DNA of 64,000 nucleotides. Source: Pseudomonas sp. ACM7 (GTDB taxonomy: Bacteria; Pseudomonadota; Gammaproteobacteria; Pseudomonadales; Pseudomonadaceae). How positions within the stretch are numbered: position 1 is the first letter of the stretch; every line of letters begins with the position of its first letter. Of this stretch, positions 1 through 7,951 are shown piece by piece. Position numbers and translations under genes: made by a program. The notes under the pieces were generated by a model. That model made no database searches. It was not told where the DNA came from and saw only the letters and a list, made by a program, of their open reading frames with translations. The stretch is from NCBI RefSeq assembly GCF_004136015.1, contig NZ_CP024866.1:4723192-4787191 (forward strand), read 5' to 3'.

Positions 1-1
1 C

Positions 2-574
2 AGCATCGAGCACATCACCATGGTCGAGATCGACGGCACCGTGGTCGACATGTGCAAGGAATACCTGCCGAACCACTCCAAGGGTGCGTTCGACGATCCA
101 CGCCTGAACCTGGTGATCGACGACGGCATGCGTTTCGTCGCCACCACCACCGAAAAATTCGACGTGATCATTTCCGATTCCACCGACCCGATCGGCCCGG
201 GCGAAGTGCTGTTCTCGGAAAACTTCTACCAGGCCTGCCGTCGCTGCCTGAACGAAGGCGGCATCCTGGTGACCCAGAACGGCACGCCGTTCATGCAAAT
301 CGAAGAAGTCAAAACCACCGCCGGGCGCCTGCGCAGCCTGTTCCCGGACTGGCACTTCTATCAGGCGGCCGTGCCGACCTACATCGGTGGCGCCATGACC
401 TTCGCCTGGGGCGCGACCAATACCGCCTATCGCAAATTGTCCCGCGAAACCCTGCAGCAGCGCTTCGCCGGCAGCGGCATCATTACCCGCTACTACAATC
501 CGGAAATCCACATCGGCGCGTTCGCCTTGCCGCAATACGTCCTGCAGGCTGTGAACAAGCCTAGCAACGACTGA
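2..574 (+). CDS. speE: Spermidine synthase, C-terminal part (5' end outside window)
   Basis: Spermidine synthase transfers an aminopropyl group from decarboxylated S-adenosylmethionine to putrescine in the cytoplasm. The reading frame is open from base 2, so the N-terminus lies outside the window and about 190 residues remain. Visible family features are the Rossmann-fold segment TMVEIDG, the acidic loop SDSTDPIGP typical of aminopropyltransferases, and the GGAMTFAWG segment near the C-terminus. The gene ends 16 bases before a strong terminator, so it is the last gene of its transcript. Confidence 0.92.
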   Translation, partial: SIEHITMVEIDGTVVDMCKEYLPNHSKGAFDDPRLNLVIDDGMRFVATTTEKFDVIISDSTDPIGPGEVLFSENFYQACRRCLNEGGILVTQNGTPFMQIEEVKTTAGRLRSLFPDWHFYQAAVPTYIGGAMTFAWGATNTAYRKLSRETLQQRFAGSGIITRYYNPEIHIGAFALPQYVLQAVNKPSND

Positions 575-589
575 TATCGAGCAAGCCAG

Positions 590-640
590 AAAAGGGCCCT
601 CTCAGGTTGTGTGAAAACACACCGCAGATGGCCCTTTTTT
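590..640 (+). terminator. Rho-independent terminator after speE
   Basis: AAAGGGCC at 591-598 pairs with GGCCCTTT ending at 637, enclosing a smaller TGTGTG/CACACA stem, and is followed by a T run. It lies directly downstream of the speE stop. Confidence 0.85.
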
Positions 641-738
641 CATGCTTCACTTATAGAAGGTCCGGTTGAACGATTGGCCGGGGAAGAATGTCGAGATACA
701 TGTAAGCCCATCCATGGGTTTTATCGAGGAGGCACCTG

Positions 739-972
739 ATGCAAAAGTGGAAAGTCACTTTCGTTGATGATCACGGTGAACAAGTTGACGAGGTGTTCGA
801 AAGCGATGAATGCCCGAACAATGAACAAGCCGCGAAGCTCATTCGCGCCCGGTGTCTGCCTGTGGCTGCCGAACTGGACCTCAACGATCTGGAAGGGCGC
901 ACCGATGATCCGACTGTCAAAAGTCTGAAGACCCAGTACAGCATTGAAATCCTCAGCATCACGCCAATCTGA
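739..972 (+). CDS. Conserved small Pseudomonas protein, 77 aa
   Basis: Function not recognised. The 77-residue product is acidic with no signal peptide or membrane segment. A near-perfect ribosome binding site (GAGGAGG at 726-732) precedes the ATG by six bases, which makes this start secure. It stands alone between the speE terminator and the rraB-like gene, about 210 bases before the latter. It resembles the short orphan hypotheticals found downstream of speE in pseudomonads; no domain can be named. Confidence 0.7.
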   Translation: MQKWKVTFVDDHGEQVDEVFESDECPNNEQAAKLIRARCLPVAAELDLNDLEGRTDDPTVKSLKTQYSIEILSITPI

Positions 973-1185
973 ACATCTCCTGTCACATTCCTAACCAGGC
1001 CTTGGCAGCGGCTCTATCTTGAGGCTACTCTGCAATCGAGATCAGCGAACGGATCGCTAAGGTCTGGTCTTGTCAGCTACATGCTTGCTTCCCACCGGCA
1101 ACGTTGTTGCCGCATCGCTCGCCCCATTCGGTTGCGAGTGCCGGGAATACGGAAAGTCTATCCATCAGTCTGAGGGGGACGTTTC

Positions 1186-1527
1186 ATGAGCACAGCCTAT
1201 CAAGAAGACATCAGCACCAGCGTCTTGCGCCGCATGAAAGAAGGCGGCTTCGACTTTTCACGATTCCATCCCATCGAGTTCTACGCCATTTTCCCGGACG
1301 AGGAGCGGGCGCGCAGGGCGGCAGGGCATTACTGCGGTGAATCCTTGAATGCACAAATCAGCGTGCGCGACGACGGCGCGTGGTACCTGGAACTGAGCAA
1401 AGTGATGTACGCCACTTATGACGGCATCGGCGATTTTGAGCAGGATTTCGAGGCGGTGGTCGAGCCTTTGGGCGGCATCATCGAAGGATGGGGCGTCAAG
1501 CAGGAGGTACGAGGGCGACTCGCATAA
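1186..1527 (+). CDS. rraB: RraB-family ribonuclease E inhibitor
   Basis: The 113-residue protein matches the RraB family in length and pattern: a short helical N-terminus, an F/Y-rich strand (HPIEFYAIFPDEERARRAA), and a C-terminal YDGIGDFEQDFEAVVEPLGG segment. RraB proteins bind RNase E and change which transcripts the degradosome cleaves. The start follows GAGGGGGACG with usual spacing. It is a single-gene unit ended by a strong hairpin. The assignment is by pattern recognition, not by an alignment. Confidence 0.75.
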   Translation: MSTAYQEDISTSVLRRMKEGGFDFSRFHPIEFYAIFPDEERARRAAGHYCGESLNAQISVRDDGAWYLELSKVMYATYDGIGDFEQDFEAVVEPLGGIIEGWGVKQEVRGRLA

Positions 1528-1552
1528 CTTATGAACAGTGACAACACTCAGC

Positions 1553-1586
1553 AACGGCTGACCTCAGGGTTGGCCGTTTTCGTTTT
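1553..1586 (+). terminator. Rho-independent terminator after rraB-like gene
   Basis: AACGGCTGACC pairs with GGTTGGCCGTT (11 pairs including two G-T) and is followed by TTCGTTTTC. It closes the rraB-like transcript. Confidence 0.85.
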
Positions 1587-1689
1587 CACGGTTTGAAAAG
1601 TTAAAAGATCGCTGCCTCGTTTCACCTGTAGGAGCTGTCGAGTGAAACGAGGCTGCGATCTCTTGATCGTGTTTTTGATTCATAACGTT

Positions 1690-1726
1690 TCAAAAACGCA
1701 AAAAAAAGCCGCCTGAACAGGCGGCT
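1690..1726 (-). terminator. Orphan leftward terminator hairpin
   Basis: AGCCGCCTG (1707-1715) and CAGGCGGCT (1718-1726) form a perfect 9-bp stem. On the minus strand a long T tract follows, so it terminates leftward transcription. No convincing minus-strand protein gene lies upstream (1727-1987), so it could end a small RNA or be a relic. The remainder of 1587-1938 holds nothing else recognisable. Confidence 0.6.
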
Positions 1727-1938
1727 AAAGGGAAGTTCATCAAGTTTTCCAGCGAATGCGCGGATTATCCGCATCCACTCCCGGGCAGTGAAATCAACTC
1801 TGGCTATGCTGGTGAGAGGCGACAACATTGCTTCGCAATGAAGCGGGGGCGATCAGCTGGGGGCATTTACCGCACAGGATTGGTGCGGTGCGTGCAGTGC
1901 GATTATCCAACTGATTGATATCAAAGCGTTTATGCCGA

Positions 1939-1953
1939 TGGCACGGGCTTTGC
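1939..1953 (+). promoter_or_regulatory. Sigma-54 (RpoN) promoter of the ATP-grasp operon
   Basis: TGGCACGGGCTTTGC carries GG at 1940-1941 and GC at 1952-1953, exactly 10 bases apart, as required for RpoN -24/-12 elements, and matches the consensus TGGCACG-N4-TTGC fully. It lies 35 bases before the ATG of the ATP-grasp gene, leaving room for a start site and the AAGGAG ribosome binding site. Confidence 0.75.
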
Positions 1954-1987
1954 GAAGCCCAGATGTCCGGGTGACAAGGAGTACGGC

Positions 1988-3397
1988 ATGATCCGCACCT
2001 ATTTTGATGAGATGTACGATGCCGGCGGTCAGGTCCGCCCGCATTATCGGGAGTTTGCCCGTTGGCTGGCCGAAACGCCTGACGAGCTTTTGGCACAACG
2101 GCGACGCGAGGCCGATCTGTTATTTCATCGCGCCGGGATTACGTTCACGCTCTATGGTGATGAGCAAGGGACAGAGCGCCTGATTCCCTTCGACACCATC
2201 CCCCGCAGCATCCCCGCCAGTGAATGGCGAGTTGTCGAGCGCGGCTGCATTCAGCGGGTCAAGGCGTTGAACATGTTCCTCGCCGACCTCTATCACGAGC
2301 AGCGCATAATCAGGGCAGGCATCATTCCGGCCGAGCAGGTGCTGGCCAACGAGCAATACCAGTTGGCGATGCAAGGGCTGGATTTGCACCGCGATATCTA
2401 TTCCCACATCTCCGGTGTCGATCTGGTGCGCGATGGCGACGGCACGTACTACGTGCTTGAAGACAATCTTCGTACACCGAGCGGCGTCAGCTACATGCTG
2501 GAAGACCGCAAGATGATGATGCGGCTGTTCCCCGAGTTGTTCGCGGCCCAGCGCATTGCCCCTATCGACCACTATCCGAACCTGTTGCTCGACACCCTGA
2601 AAAGCTCCAGCCCGATTGATAACCCGAGCGTGGTGGTACTGACGCCGGGTCGTTTCAACAGCGCGTTCTTTGAACATGCGTTTCTGGCGCGGGAAATGGG
2701 CGTTGAGCTGGTGGAAGGCGCGGACTTGTTCGTGCGGGATGACAAGGTGTTCATGCGCACCACGGACGGGCCGAAAGCCGTCGACGTGATCTACCGTCGC
2801 CTCGACGATGCGTTCCTCGATCCGCTGGCGTTCAACCCGGACTCGATGCTTGGCGTTCCAGGGCTGCTGTCGTCATACCGCTCCGGCAATGTCGTGCTGG
2901 CAAATGCCATAGGCACCGGGGTCGCGGACGACAAGTCGGTGTATCCATTCGTCACGGACATGATCCGTTTCTACCTGGATGAAGAACCGATTCTGAAGAA
3001 TGTGCCGACGTGGCAGTGTCGTAATCCCTCCGAACTGTCCCACGTACTGGCCAATCTTCCGGAACTGGTGGTCAAGGAAACCCAGGGCTCCGGCGGTTAC
3101 GGAATGCTGGTCGGGCCGGCGGCGACGGCGGCGGAAATCGAGTCTTTCCGCGCGCGGATCAAAGCCAAGCCCCATGCGTACATCGCGCAACCGACGTTGT
3201 CCCTGTCGACCTGTCCGACCTTTGTCGAAAACGGCATCGCTCCACGCCACATCGACCTGCGTCCGTTTGTATTGTCTGGCCGCGAAACCCGGGTTGTGCC
3301 TGGCGGTTTGACCCGTGTTGCCCTGCGCGAAGGCTCTCTGGTGGTGAATTCATCCCAGGGCGGCGGAACCAAGGACACCTGGGTGGTCGAGGATTGA
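1988..3397 (+). CDS. Circularly permuted type 2 ATP-grasp protein
   Basis: The 469-residue product has the layout of circularly permuted ATP-grasp proteins (former DUF404/DUF407). Recognisable segments are the early FHRAGITF, the central VLEDNLRTPSGVSYMLEDR, and the later ETQGSGGYGMLVGP nucleotide-loop region. ATP-grasp enzymes join a carboxylate to an amine or thiol using ATP; the substrate here is unknown. It is the first gene of a three-gene operon with the alpha-E gene 12 bases downstream and a transglutaminase after that, a grouping common in pseudomonads and thought to make or process a peptide. Start chosen by AAGGAG eight bases upstream. A sigma-54 promoter precedes it. Confidence 0.9.
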   Translation: MIRTYFDEMYDAGGQVRPHYREFARWLAETPDELLAQRRREADLLFHRAGITFTLYGDEQGTERLIPFDTIPRSIPASEWRVVERGCIQRVKALNMFLADLYHEQRIIRAGIIPAEQVLANEQYQLAMQGLDLHRDIYSHISGVDLVRDGDGTYYVLEDNLRTPSGVSYMLEDRKMMMRLFPELFAAQRIAPIDHYPNLLLDTLKSSSPIDNPSVVVLTPGRFNSAFFEHAFLAREMGVELVEGADLFVRDDKVFMRTTDGPKAVDVIYRRLDDAFLDPLAFNPDSMLGVPGLLSSYRSGNVVLANAIGTGVADDKSVYPFVTDMIRFYLDEEPILKNVPTWQCRNPSELSHVLANLPELVVKETQGSGGYGMLVGPAATAAEIESFRARIKAKPHAYIAQPTLSLSTCPTFVENGIAPRHIDLRPFVLSGRETRVVPGGLTRVALREGSLVVNSSQGGGTKDTWVVED

Positions 3398-3409
3398 AGG
3401 AAGCCTGCC

Positions 3410-4360
3410 ATGTTAAGTAGAACTGCCTCGGATTTGTATTGGATGTCGCGTTACCTGGAGCGGGCGGAAAACCTCGCACGGATGCTCGACATCAGTTATT
3501 CGCTGTCGCTGATGCCACAGGATGGCCGTGGTGACGGCCTGCATGAACTCGCCATGCCGTTGCTGATCACCGGCACCCTGGACGATTACCTGGAGCGCCA
3601 CGGCGAATTGCACGCTGAACGGCTGCTGCATTTCTTCGCTCTGGACGCGGCCAACCCGGCGAGCATCTACAGCTGCCTCGGCGCCGCGCGGGCCAGTGCC
3701 CATGCGGTGCGTGGGCGAATCACCGCCGACATGTGGGAAAACATCAATGCCACCTGGCTGGAAATTCGCGGGATAGCTGATCAAGGCTTGAGTCGCTACG
3801 GCATGAGCCGTTTCTGCGAGTGGATCAAGGAACGTTCCCACCTGTTCCGGGGCGCGTCCTACGGCACGATCATGCGTAACGATGCGTTCCGCTTTATTCG
3901 TCTGGGGACGTTTATCGAAAGGGCGGACAACACGTTGCGCCTGCTCGACGCCCGTTACGAAATGGCTGGCGATCAGGCAGAGGCGGTCAGCGATGGCACC
4001 GCTCACGCGTATTACCAGTGGAGTGCTTTGCTGCGGGCGTTGTCCTCGTTCGAGGCCTACACCGAGATCTACCGCGATGCGCCCGGCGCCCGGCATGTGG
4101 CCGAGTTGCTGTTGCTGCGTGCTGACGTGCCGCGTTCATTGCGAGCCTGCACAGAAGAAATCGACCAGATCCTTGCCCAATTGCCGGGGGCCAATGGCCG
4201 TCCCGCGCAACGCCTGGCAGCGGAAATGGACGCACGCCTGCGCTACACCGGCATCACCGAAATTCTCGACGAAGGCCTGCACGCCTGGCTGACCGAGTTC
4301 ATCCCGCTGGTGCGCCAGTTGGGTAACGCCATACACAGTTCCTACCTGGAGGCTGCATGA
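3410..4360 (+). CDS. Alpha-E domain protein (DUF403)
   Basis: A 316-residue, almost all-helical protein starting MLSRTASDLYWMSRYLERAE, the signature opening of alpha-E proteins. It has no signal peptide or membrane span. Its biochemical role is not established; it nearly always travels with a circularly permuted ATP-grasp protein and a transglutaminase, as here. AGGAAG lies nine bases before the ATG. The stop overlaps the start of the transglutaminase gene by four bases (ATGA), indicating translational coupling. Confidence 0.9.
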   Translation: MLSRTASDLYWMSRYLERAENLARMLDISYSLSLMPQDGRGDGLHELAMPLLITGTLDDYLERHGELHAERLLHFFALDAANPASIYSCLGAARASAHAVRGRITADMWENINATWLEIRGIADQGLSRYGMSRFCEWIKERSHLFRGASYGTIMRNDAFRFIRLGTFIERADNTLRLLDARYEMAGDQAEAVSDGTAHAYYQWSALLRALSSFEAYTEIYRDAPGARHVAELLLLRADVPRSLRACTEEIDQILAQLPGANGRPAQRLAAEMDARLRYTGITEILDEGLHAWLTEFIPLVRQLGNAIHSSYLEAA

Positions 4361-5166
4361 GACTTTCCATTAGCCACGAGACCACCTATCACTACGAAGA
4401 TCAGGTGCGGGCGAGCATCCAGTACCTGCGACTGACACCCCACGACAGCGAGCGCCAGCATGTGCTCAGCTGGCAGCTCGACCTGCCGCGCCCGGTGCGC
4501 GCGCAACTCGATCCGTTCGGCAACATCCTGCACGTGCTGACCCTGGACGAGCCCCACGAGGCGATCATCATCGGCGCTCGTGGGCAGGTGGACATCGATG
4601 AATTGCGTGAGGCGGAGCATGAAAGCCAGTCGGCGCTGCCGTTCCTGCGTTTCACGCGCCTGACCGAAGCCGATGAAGCCCTGCGTGCGTTCGCCGAGAA
4701 GGAGTGCAAGCAACGCCGGGATCGCACGACGTTGATCGACTTGATGCATGGCCTGAACCAGCACATGACCTACACGCCGGGCTCCACCGAAGTGGACACC
4801 AGCGCCGCCCAGGCCTTCGCCGGGCGTTCCGGCGTCTGCCAGGACCACACCCACGCGTTTCTCGCCTGCGCTCGCAGCCTGGGCATTCCGTCGCGTTATG
4901 TGTCGGGCTATTTGTACAGCGAGAACAGCGAACACCTGGCCAGTCACGCCTGGGCGGAAGCATGGCTCGATGACGCCTGGTACAGCTTTGACGTGACCAA
5001 TGAATTGGCGCGGCCTGAGCGTCATCTGAAACTGGCGGTGGGCCTGGATTACCTGGATGCCTGCCCGGTACGTGGCATGCGGCGTGGCGGTGGTTGCGAG
5101 CAGATGCATGCGAAAGTGTTTGTTTCGCCAACACCATTACCGGTTATTTCTGTGCAACAGCAATAA
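4357..5166 (+). CDS. Transglutaminase-like cysteine protease family protein
   Basis: The 269-residue protein has the bacterial transglutaminase N-terminal beta domain (opening RLSISHETTYHYEDQV) followed by the catalytic core. The triad is visible: Cys in SGVCQDHTHAF, His in SHAWAEAWL and Asp in YSFDVTN. Such proteins hydrolyse or transfer at glutamine or peptide bonds. It ends the three-gene operon and is coupled to the alpha-E gene by an ATGA overlap. No proteasome-like peptidase, which accompanies this cluster in some genomes, is present next to it. Confidence 0.9.
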   Translation: MRLSISHETTYHYEDQVRASIQYLRLTPHDSERQHVLSWQLDLPRPVRAQLDPFGNILHVLTLDEPHEAIIIGARGQVDIDELREAEHESQSALPFLRFTRLTEADEALRAFAEKECKQRRDRTTLIDLMHGLNQHMTYTPGSTEVDTSAAQAFAGRSGVCQDHTHAFLACARSLGIPSRYVSGYLYSENSEHLASHAWAEAWLDDAWYSFDVTNELARPERHLKLAVGLDYLDACPVRGMRRGGGCEQMHAKVFVSPTPLPVISVQQQ

Positions 5167-5175
5167 TCGGGGATA

Positions 5176-5275
5176 CCGCTTCGCGAGCAAGCCCGCACAC
5201 ATTGGATCTTTATTGATCACAGAATTTGCGTTTGGCGCAGATCAAATGTGGGAGCGGGCTTGCTCGCGAAGAGGC
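5176..5275. repeat. Pseudomonas REP pair (inverted)
   Basis: Two inverted copies of the Pseudomonas REP core face each other: CGCTTCGCGAGCAAGCCCGC at 5177-5196 and its reverse complement near 5254-5273, with about 57 bases between. It lies between convergent genes, the usual place for such elements. Confidence 0.85.
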
Positions 5276-5294
5276 CAGTCCAGGCAACAAAAGG

Positions 5295-6116
5295 CTAGGG
5301 CTTAACTTTTCGCCCAGCCATATGCTTCAAATACCCCACCAACCTCTCCAGATCCCCGTCCGGCAGCACCGTCGCCGAAAACCCGGGCATCTTCGCCTGA
5401 GGCCACTGGCGCAAGCTCTGCGGATCACGAATGTAGCGCTTGAGGAAATCCGCGCCGAAGTACTCGGTCGGGTTAAACGGAATATTCAGGTCTGGCCCAA
5501 ACTGCGCATCCCCGGCGCCGTTCAATCGATGACACGCCAGGCAATTCTTCTGAAACAGCGAAAAACCCTTGTTCACCGGATCGTCAGCCTTCAACGCCGG
5601 ATCGGGCAGCAGGGCAGGGAAGCGCTCGGCCACCGGTGCCAAGCGCTTGATGCTCGCCACTTGAAAGGGCCATTGCTCGGGGCTGATATCGCTCGCCTGA
5701 GGATCGGTCCAGACCAGATAGAACGGCCCGGCGCCGGGTTTGCCTTCCGACAGCGGTGGCCACGGCTTGGCGGGTTCTTCAATCGCCAACCATGCACGCG
5801 CACCCTGGGTATTGAGCAACGGCGCGGCTGACAGTTCTGCCGCAAAACCATCCAGGGCTACCGCCTGTAAATGGTTTTCAGGCTTGATGCCCGTCAACAA
5901 CGCAGCCAACGGAACAGCGCGATAGCTCATGTCCCGTTTGTAGGAAACGTCGTTGCTAATGGTGATGGTCTGAACCTGAGGATGCTTGAGCAATTCCTCG
6001 GTTTGCCAGGTGCGACTGCTCGCGCCCAACTCAAGGTTCAGCTGTGCGGCAGACAGAGGCGTGCTGAGCAGCAAGGCCCCGAAAAGAATGAGCGTTTTCA
6101 AGTGATCGCCGTCCAT
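5295..6116 (-). CDS. Periplasmic c-type cytochrome
   Basis: The product has a hydrophobic signal peptide (LKTLILFGALLLSTPLSAAQ), a region resembling molybdopterin-oxidoreductase-type folds (residues about 25-150), and a C-terminal cytochrome c domain. The heme site is CLACH near residue 192, with KMPGFS as likely Met ligand. It should carry electrons in the periplasm; the partner is unknown. The frame is open further upstream to 6176, but the ATG at 6116 places the signal peptide at the N-terminus. A TTG at 6103 is an alternative start; the ribosome binding site is weak in both cases. Confidence 0.8.
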   Translation of the reverse strand: MDGDHLKTLILFGALLLSTPLSAAQLNLELGASSRTWQTEELLKHPQVQTITISNDVSYKRDMSYRAVPLAALLTGIKPENHLQAVALDGFAAELSAAPLLNTQGARAWLAIEEPAKPWPPLSEGKPGAGPFYLVWTDPQASDISPEQWPFQVASIKRLAPVAERFPALLPDPALKADDPVNKGFSLFQKNCLACHRLNGAGDAQFGPDLNIPFNPTEYFGADFLKRYIRDPQSLRQWPQAKMPGFSATVLPDGDLERLVGYLKHMAGRKVKP

Positions 6117-6225
6117 GTCGTGGAAGTGCCGTAAAGGTTGGCACACCCACGCTGGCCCGGGTAGCGAGCCAGTCACATTTTTAGAGGGCGATATAAAACC
6201 TGGCGCCGTATTTTTTAATGACCGA

Positions 6226-6321
6226 CTAGCCGATCACCTTGGTCAGGTTCGGCAAAATCAACAACAGCGTAGTGGCGAAAAGAATGAGCCCGGCTTGACG
6301 TACTTTCGATTGTTTGAACAT
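6226..6321 (-). CDS. 31-residue single-span membrane peptide
   Basis: A very short gene with a good ribosome binding site (AAAGGCGG) before the ATG. The peptide has a basic N-terminus (MFKQSKVRQ) followed by one hydrophobic helix (AGLILFATTLLLILPNL) and a short tail, so it should sit in the inner membrane with its N-terminus inside. The function is unknown. It lies about 110 bases upstream of the cytochrome gene in the same orientation and might be co-transcribed with it. Confidence 0.55.
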   Translation of the reverse strand: MFKQSKVRQAGLILFATTLLLILPNLTKVIG

Positions 6322-6713
6322 GGCTTGACCGCCTTTATTGTTATTTCCTGATGCCTGCCTGCATTTCTCCATGACGGCAGAGCGTTGCACTTCCTGTTTG
6401 ACGAGCGCCTCGGCAAAACCCGACGACAACTTCGTACAAGTTCACCTTAGAGCCCGCGTCACGCTTGGTTTAGATCCATTTCGTATGGACTTCACATAAA
6501 TTGCTCTTAAAAAGGCATGAGGCCTATTGCCAGCTTCTTGGGCGCCCGTTTGCTAGACAGCTTGGTGTCCTGAATCGGTTAATTCGGTCGTTGCCTACCG
6601 TCCGTCTGAGCGTGACCGTCAACGTCTGTGAGCACTGCGGTCATTGAATCCAGGGCTGCTCGGCCTAAGGTGGGAACTCTGAATTTACTCCCCTGCCCAG
6701 GTTCGAGAACGTC
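6322..6713. other. Intergenic region upstream of the thiolase gene
   Basis: About 390 bases between divergent genes. It must hold promoters for both directions, but no element with a clear consensus was found. No coding frame here looks real. Confidence 0.4.
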
Positions 6714-7919
6714 ATGACCCAAGCTTTTATTTTCGACGCGTTACGCACGCCCCGCGGCAAAGGCAAGGCCAATGGCGCCTTGCACAGCGTCAAACCGGTG
6801 AACCTGATAGCCGGGCTGCTCACGGCGCTGCAACAGCGCACGTCTCTCGACACCAGTCAGGTCGACGATGTGGTACTTGGCTGCGTGACGCCCATCGGCG
6901 ACCAGGGTTCCGACATAGCCAAAACCGCGACCCAGGTGGCGGATTGGGACGTCAGCGTGGCGGGTTTGCAGATCAACCGCTTCTGCGCCTCGGGGTTGGA
7001 GGCGGTGAACCTCGGCGCGATGAAAGTGCGTTCCGGCTTCGAAGACCTGGTGGTGGTCGGCGGCGTCGAGTCCATGTCCCGCGTGCCGATGGGCAGCGAT
7101 GGCGGCGCCTGGGCGCAGGACCCGGAAACCAGTTTTCACAGCCATTTCGCCCCTCAAGGCGTGGGCGCTGACCTGATCGCCACGGTGGAAGGCTTCAGCC
7201 GTCAAGACATCGATGCCTATGCGCTGCACTCCCAGCAAAAGGCTGCGCGAGCAAGGGCCGACGGTTCGTTCAACAAATCGCTGGTGCCGGTGCAGGACCA
7301 GAACGGCATTATCCTGCTCGATCACGATGAATTCATCCGCGCCGGATCAACCATGGAAGGCTTGGGCCAGCTCAAGCCGAGCTTCGAGATGATCGGGCAA
7401 ATGGGCTTTGATGCCACCGCGCTTCGGGTCTTCAGCCATGTTGAGCGGATCAACCACGTGCACACGGCGGGTAACAGTTCCGGGATCGTCGATGGTGCGG
7501 CGCTGATGCTGATCGGCTCCGAAGCCAAGGGCCGGGCGCTGGGTTTGCAACCGCGGGCGCGGATCGTCGCCACGGCAGTCACCAGTACCGACCCGACTAT
7601 CATGCTCACCGGCCCCGCGCCGGCCACCCGCAAGGCACTGGCCAAGGCCGGGCTGCGGGTTGAAGACATTGATCTGTTCGAGGTCAACGAAGCCTTCGCC
7701 TCGGTGGTGCTGAAATTCATCAAGGACATGGCGATCGACCCGGACAAGGTCAACGTCAACGGCGGCTCCATCGCCATGGGCCACCCGCTGGGTGCCACCG
7801 GCTGCGCAATTCTCGGCACGTTGCTCGATGAACTGGAAACCCGGCGCCTGCGCTATGGCCTCGCGACGCTGTGTGTCGGCGGCGGCATGGGCATCGCCAC
7901 CATCATCGAACGCCTCTGA
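6714..7919 (+). CDS. Acetyl-CoA C-acyltransferase (thiolase)
   Basis: A 401-residue thiolase that cleaves 3-ketoacyl-CoA with CoA, the last step of beta-oxidation. The acyl-accepting Cys is at residue 91 ([11 protein letters not shown]). The C-terminal catalytic pair is His357 in [12 protein letters not shown] and Cys387 in TLCVGGGMG. Length and layout match the PA1736-type thiolase of Pseudomonas. The multifunctional partner follows 32 bases downstream, so the pair forms a fatty-acid oxidation operon distinct from fadBA. Confidence 0.93.
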   Translation: MTQAFIFDALRTPRGKGKANGALHSVKPVNLIAGLLTALQQRTSLDTSQVDDVVLGCVTPIGDQGSDIAKTATQVADWDVSVAGLQINRFCASGLEAVNLGAMKVRSGFEDLVVVGGVESMSRVPMGSDGGAWAQDPETSFHSHFAPQGVGADLIATVEGFSRQDIDAYALHSQQKAARARADGSFNKSLVPVQDQNGIILLDHDEFIRAGSTMEGLGQLKPSFEMIGQMGFDATALRVFSHVERINHVHTAGNSSGIVDGAALMLIGSEAKGRALGLQPRARIVATAVTSTDPTIMLTGPAPATRKALAKAGLRVEDIDLFEVNEAFASVVLKFIKDMAIDPDKVNVNGGSIAMGHPLGATGCAILGTLLDELETRRLRYGLATLCVGGGMGIATIIERL

Positions 7920-7951
7920 GCCCCGACCGACTTCAAGGAAGCACTTTCATC

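Noticed and set aside
5226..5831. Rightward frame starting in the REP pair and running opposite the cytochrome gene
   Set aside because: It overlaps a cytochrome gene with a clear signal peptide and heme motif; the shadow has no support.
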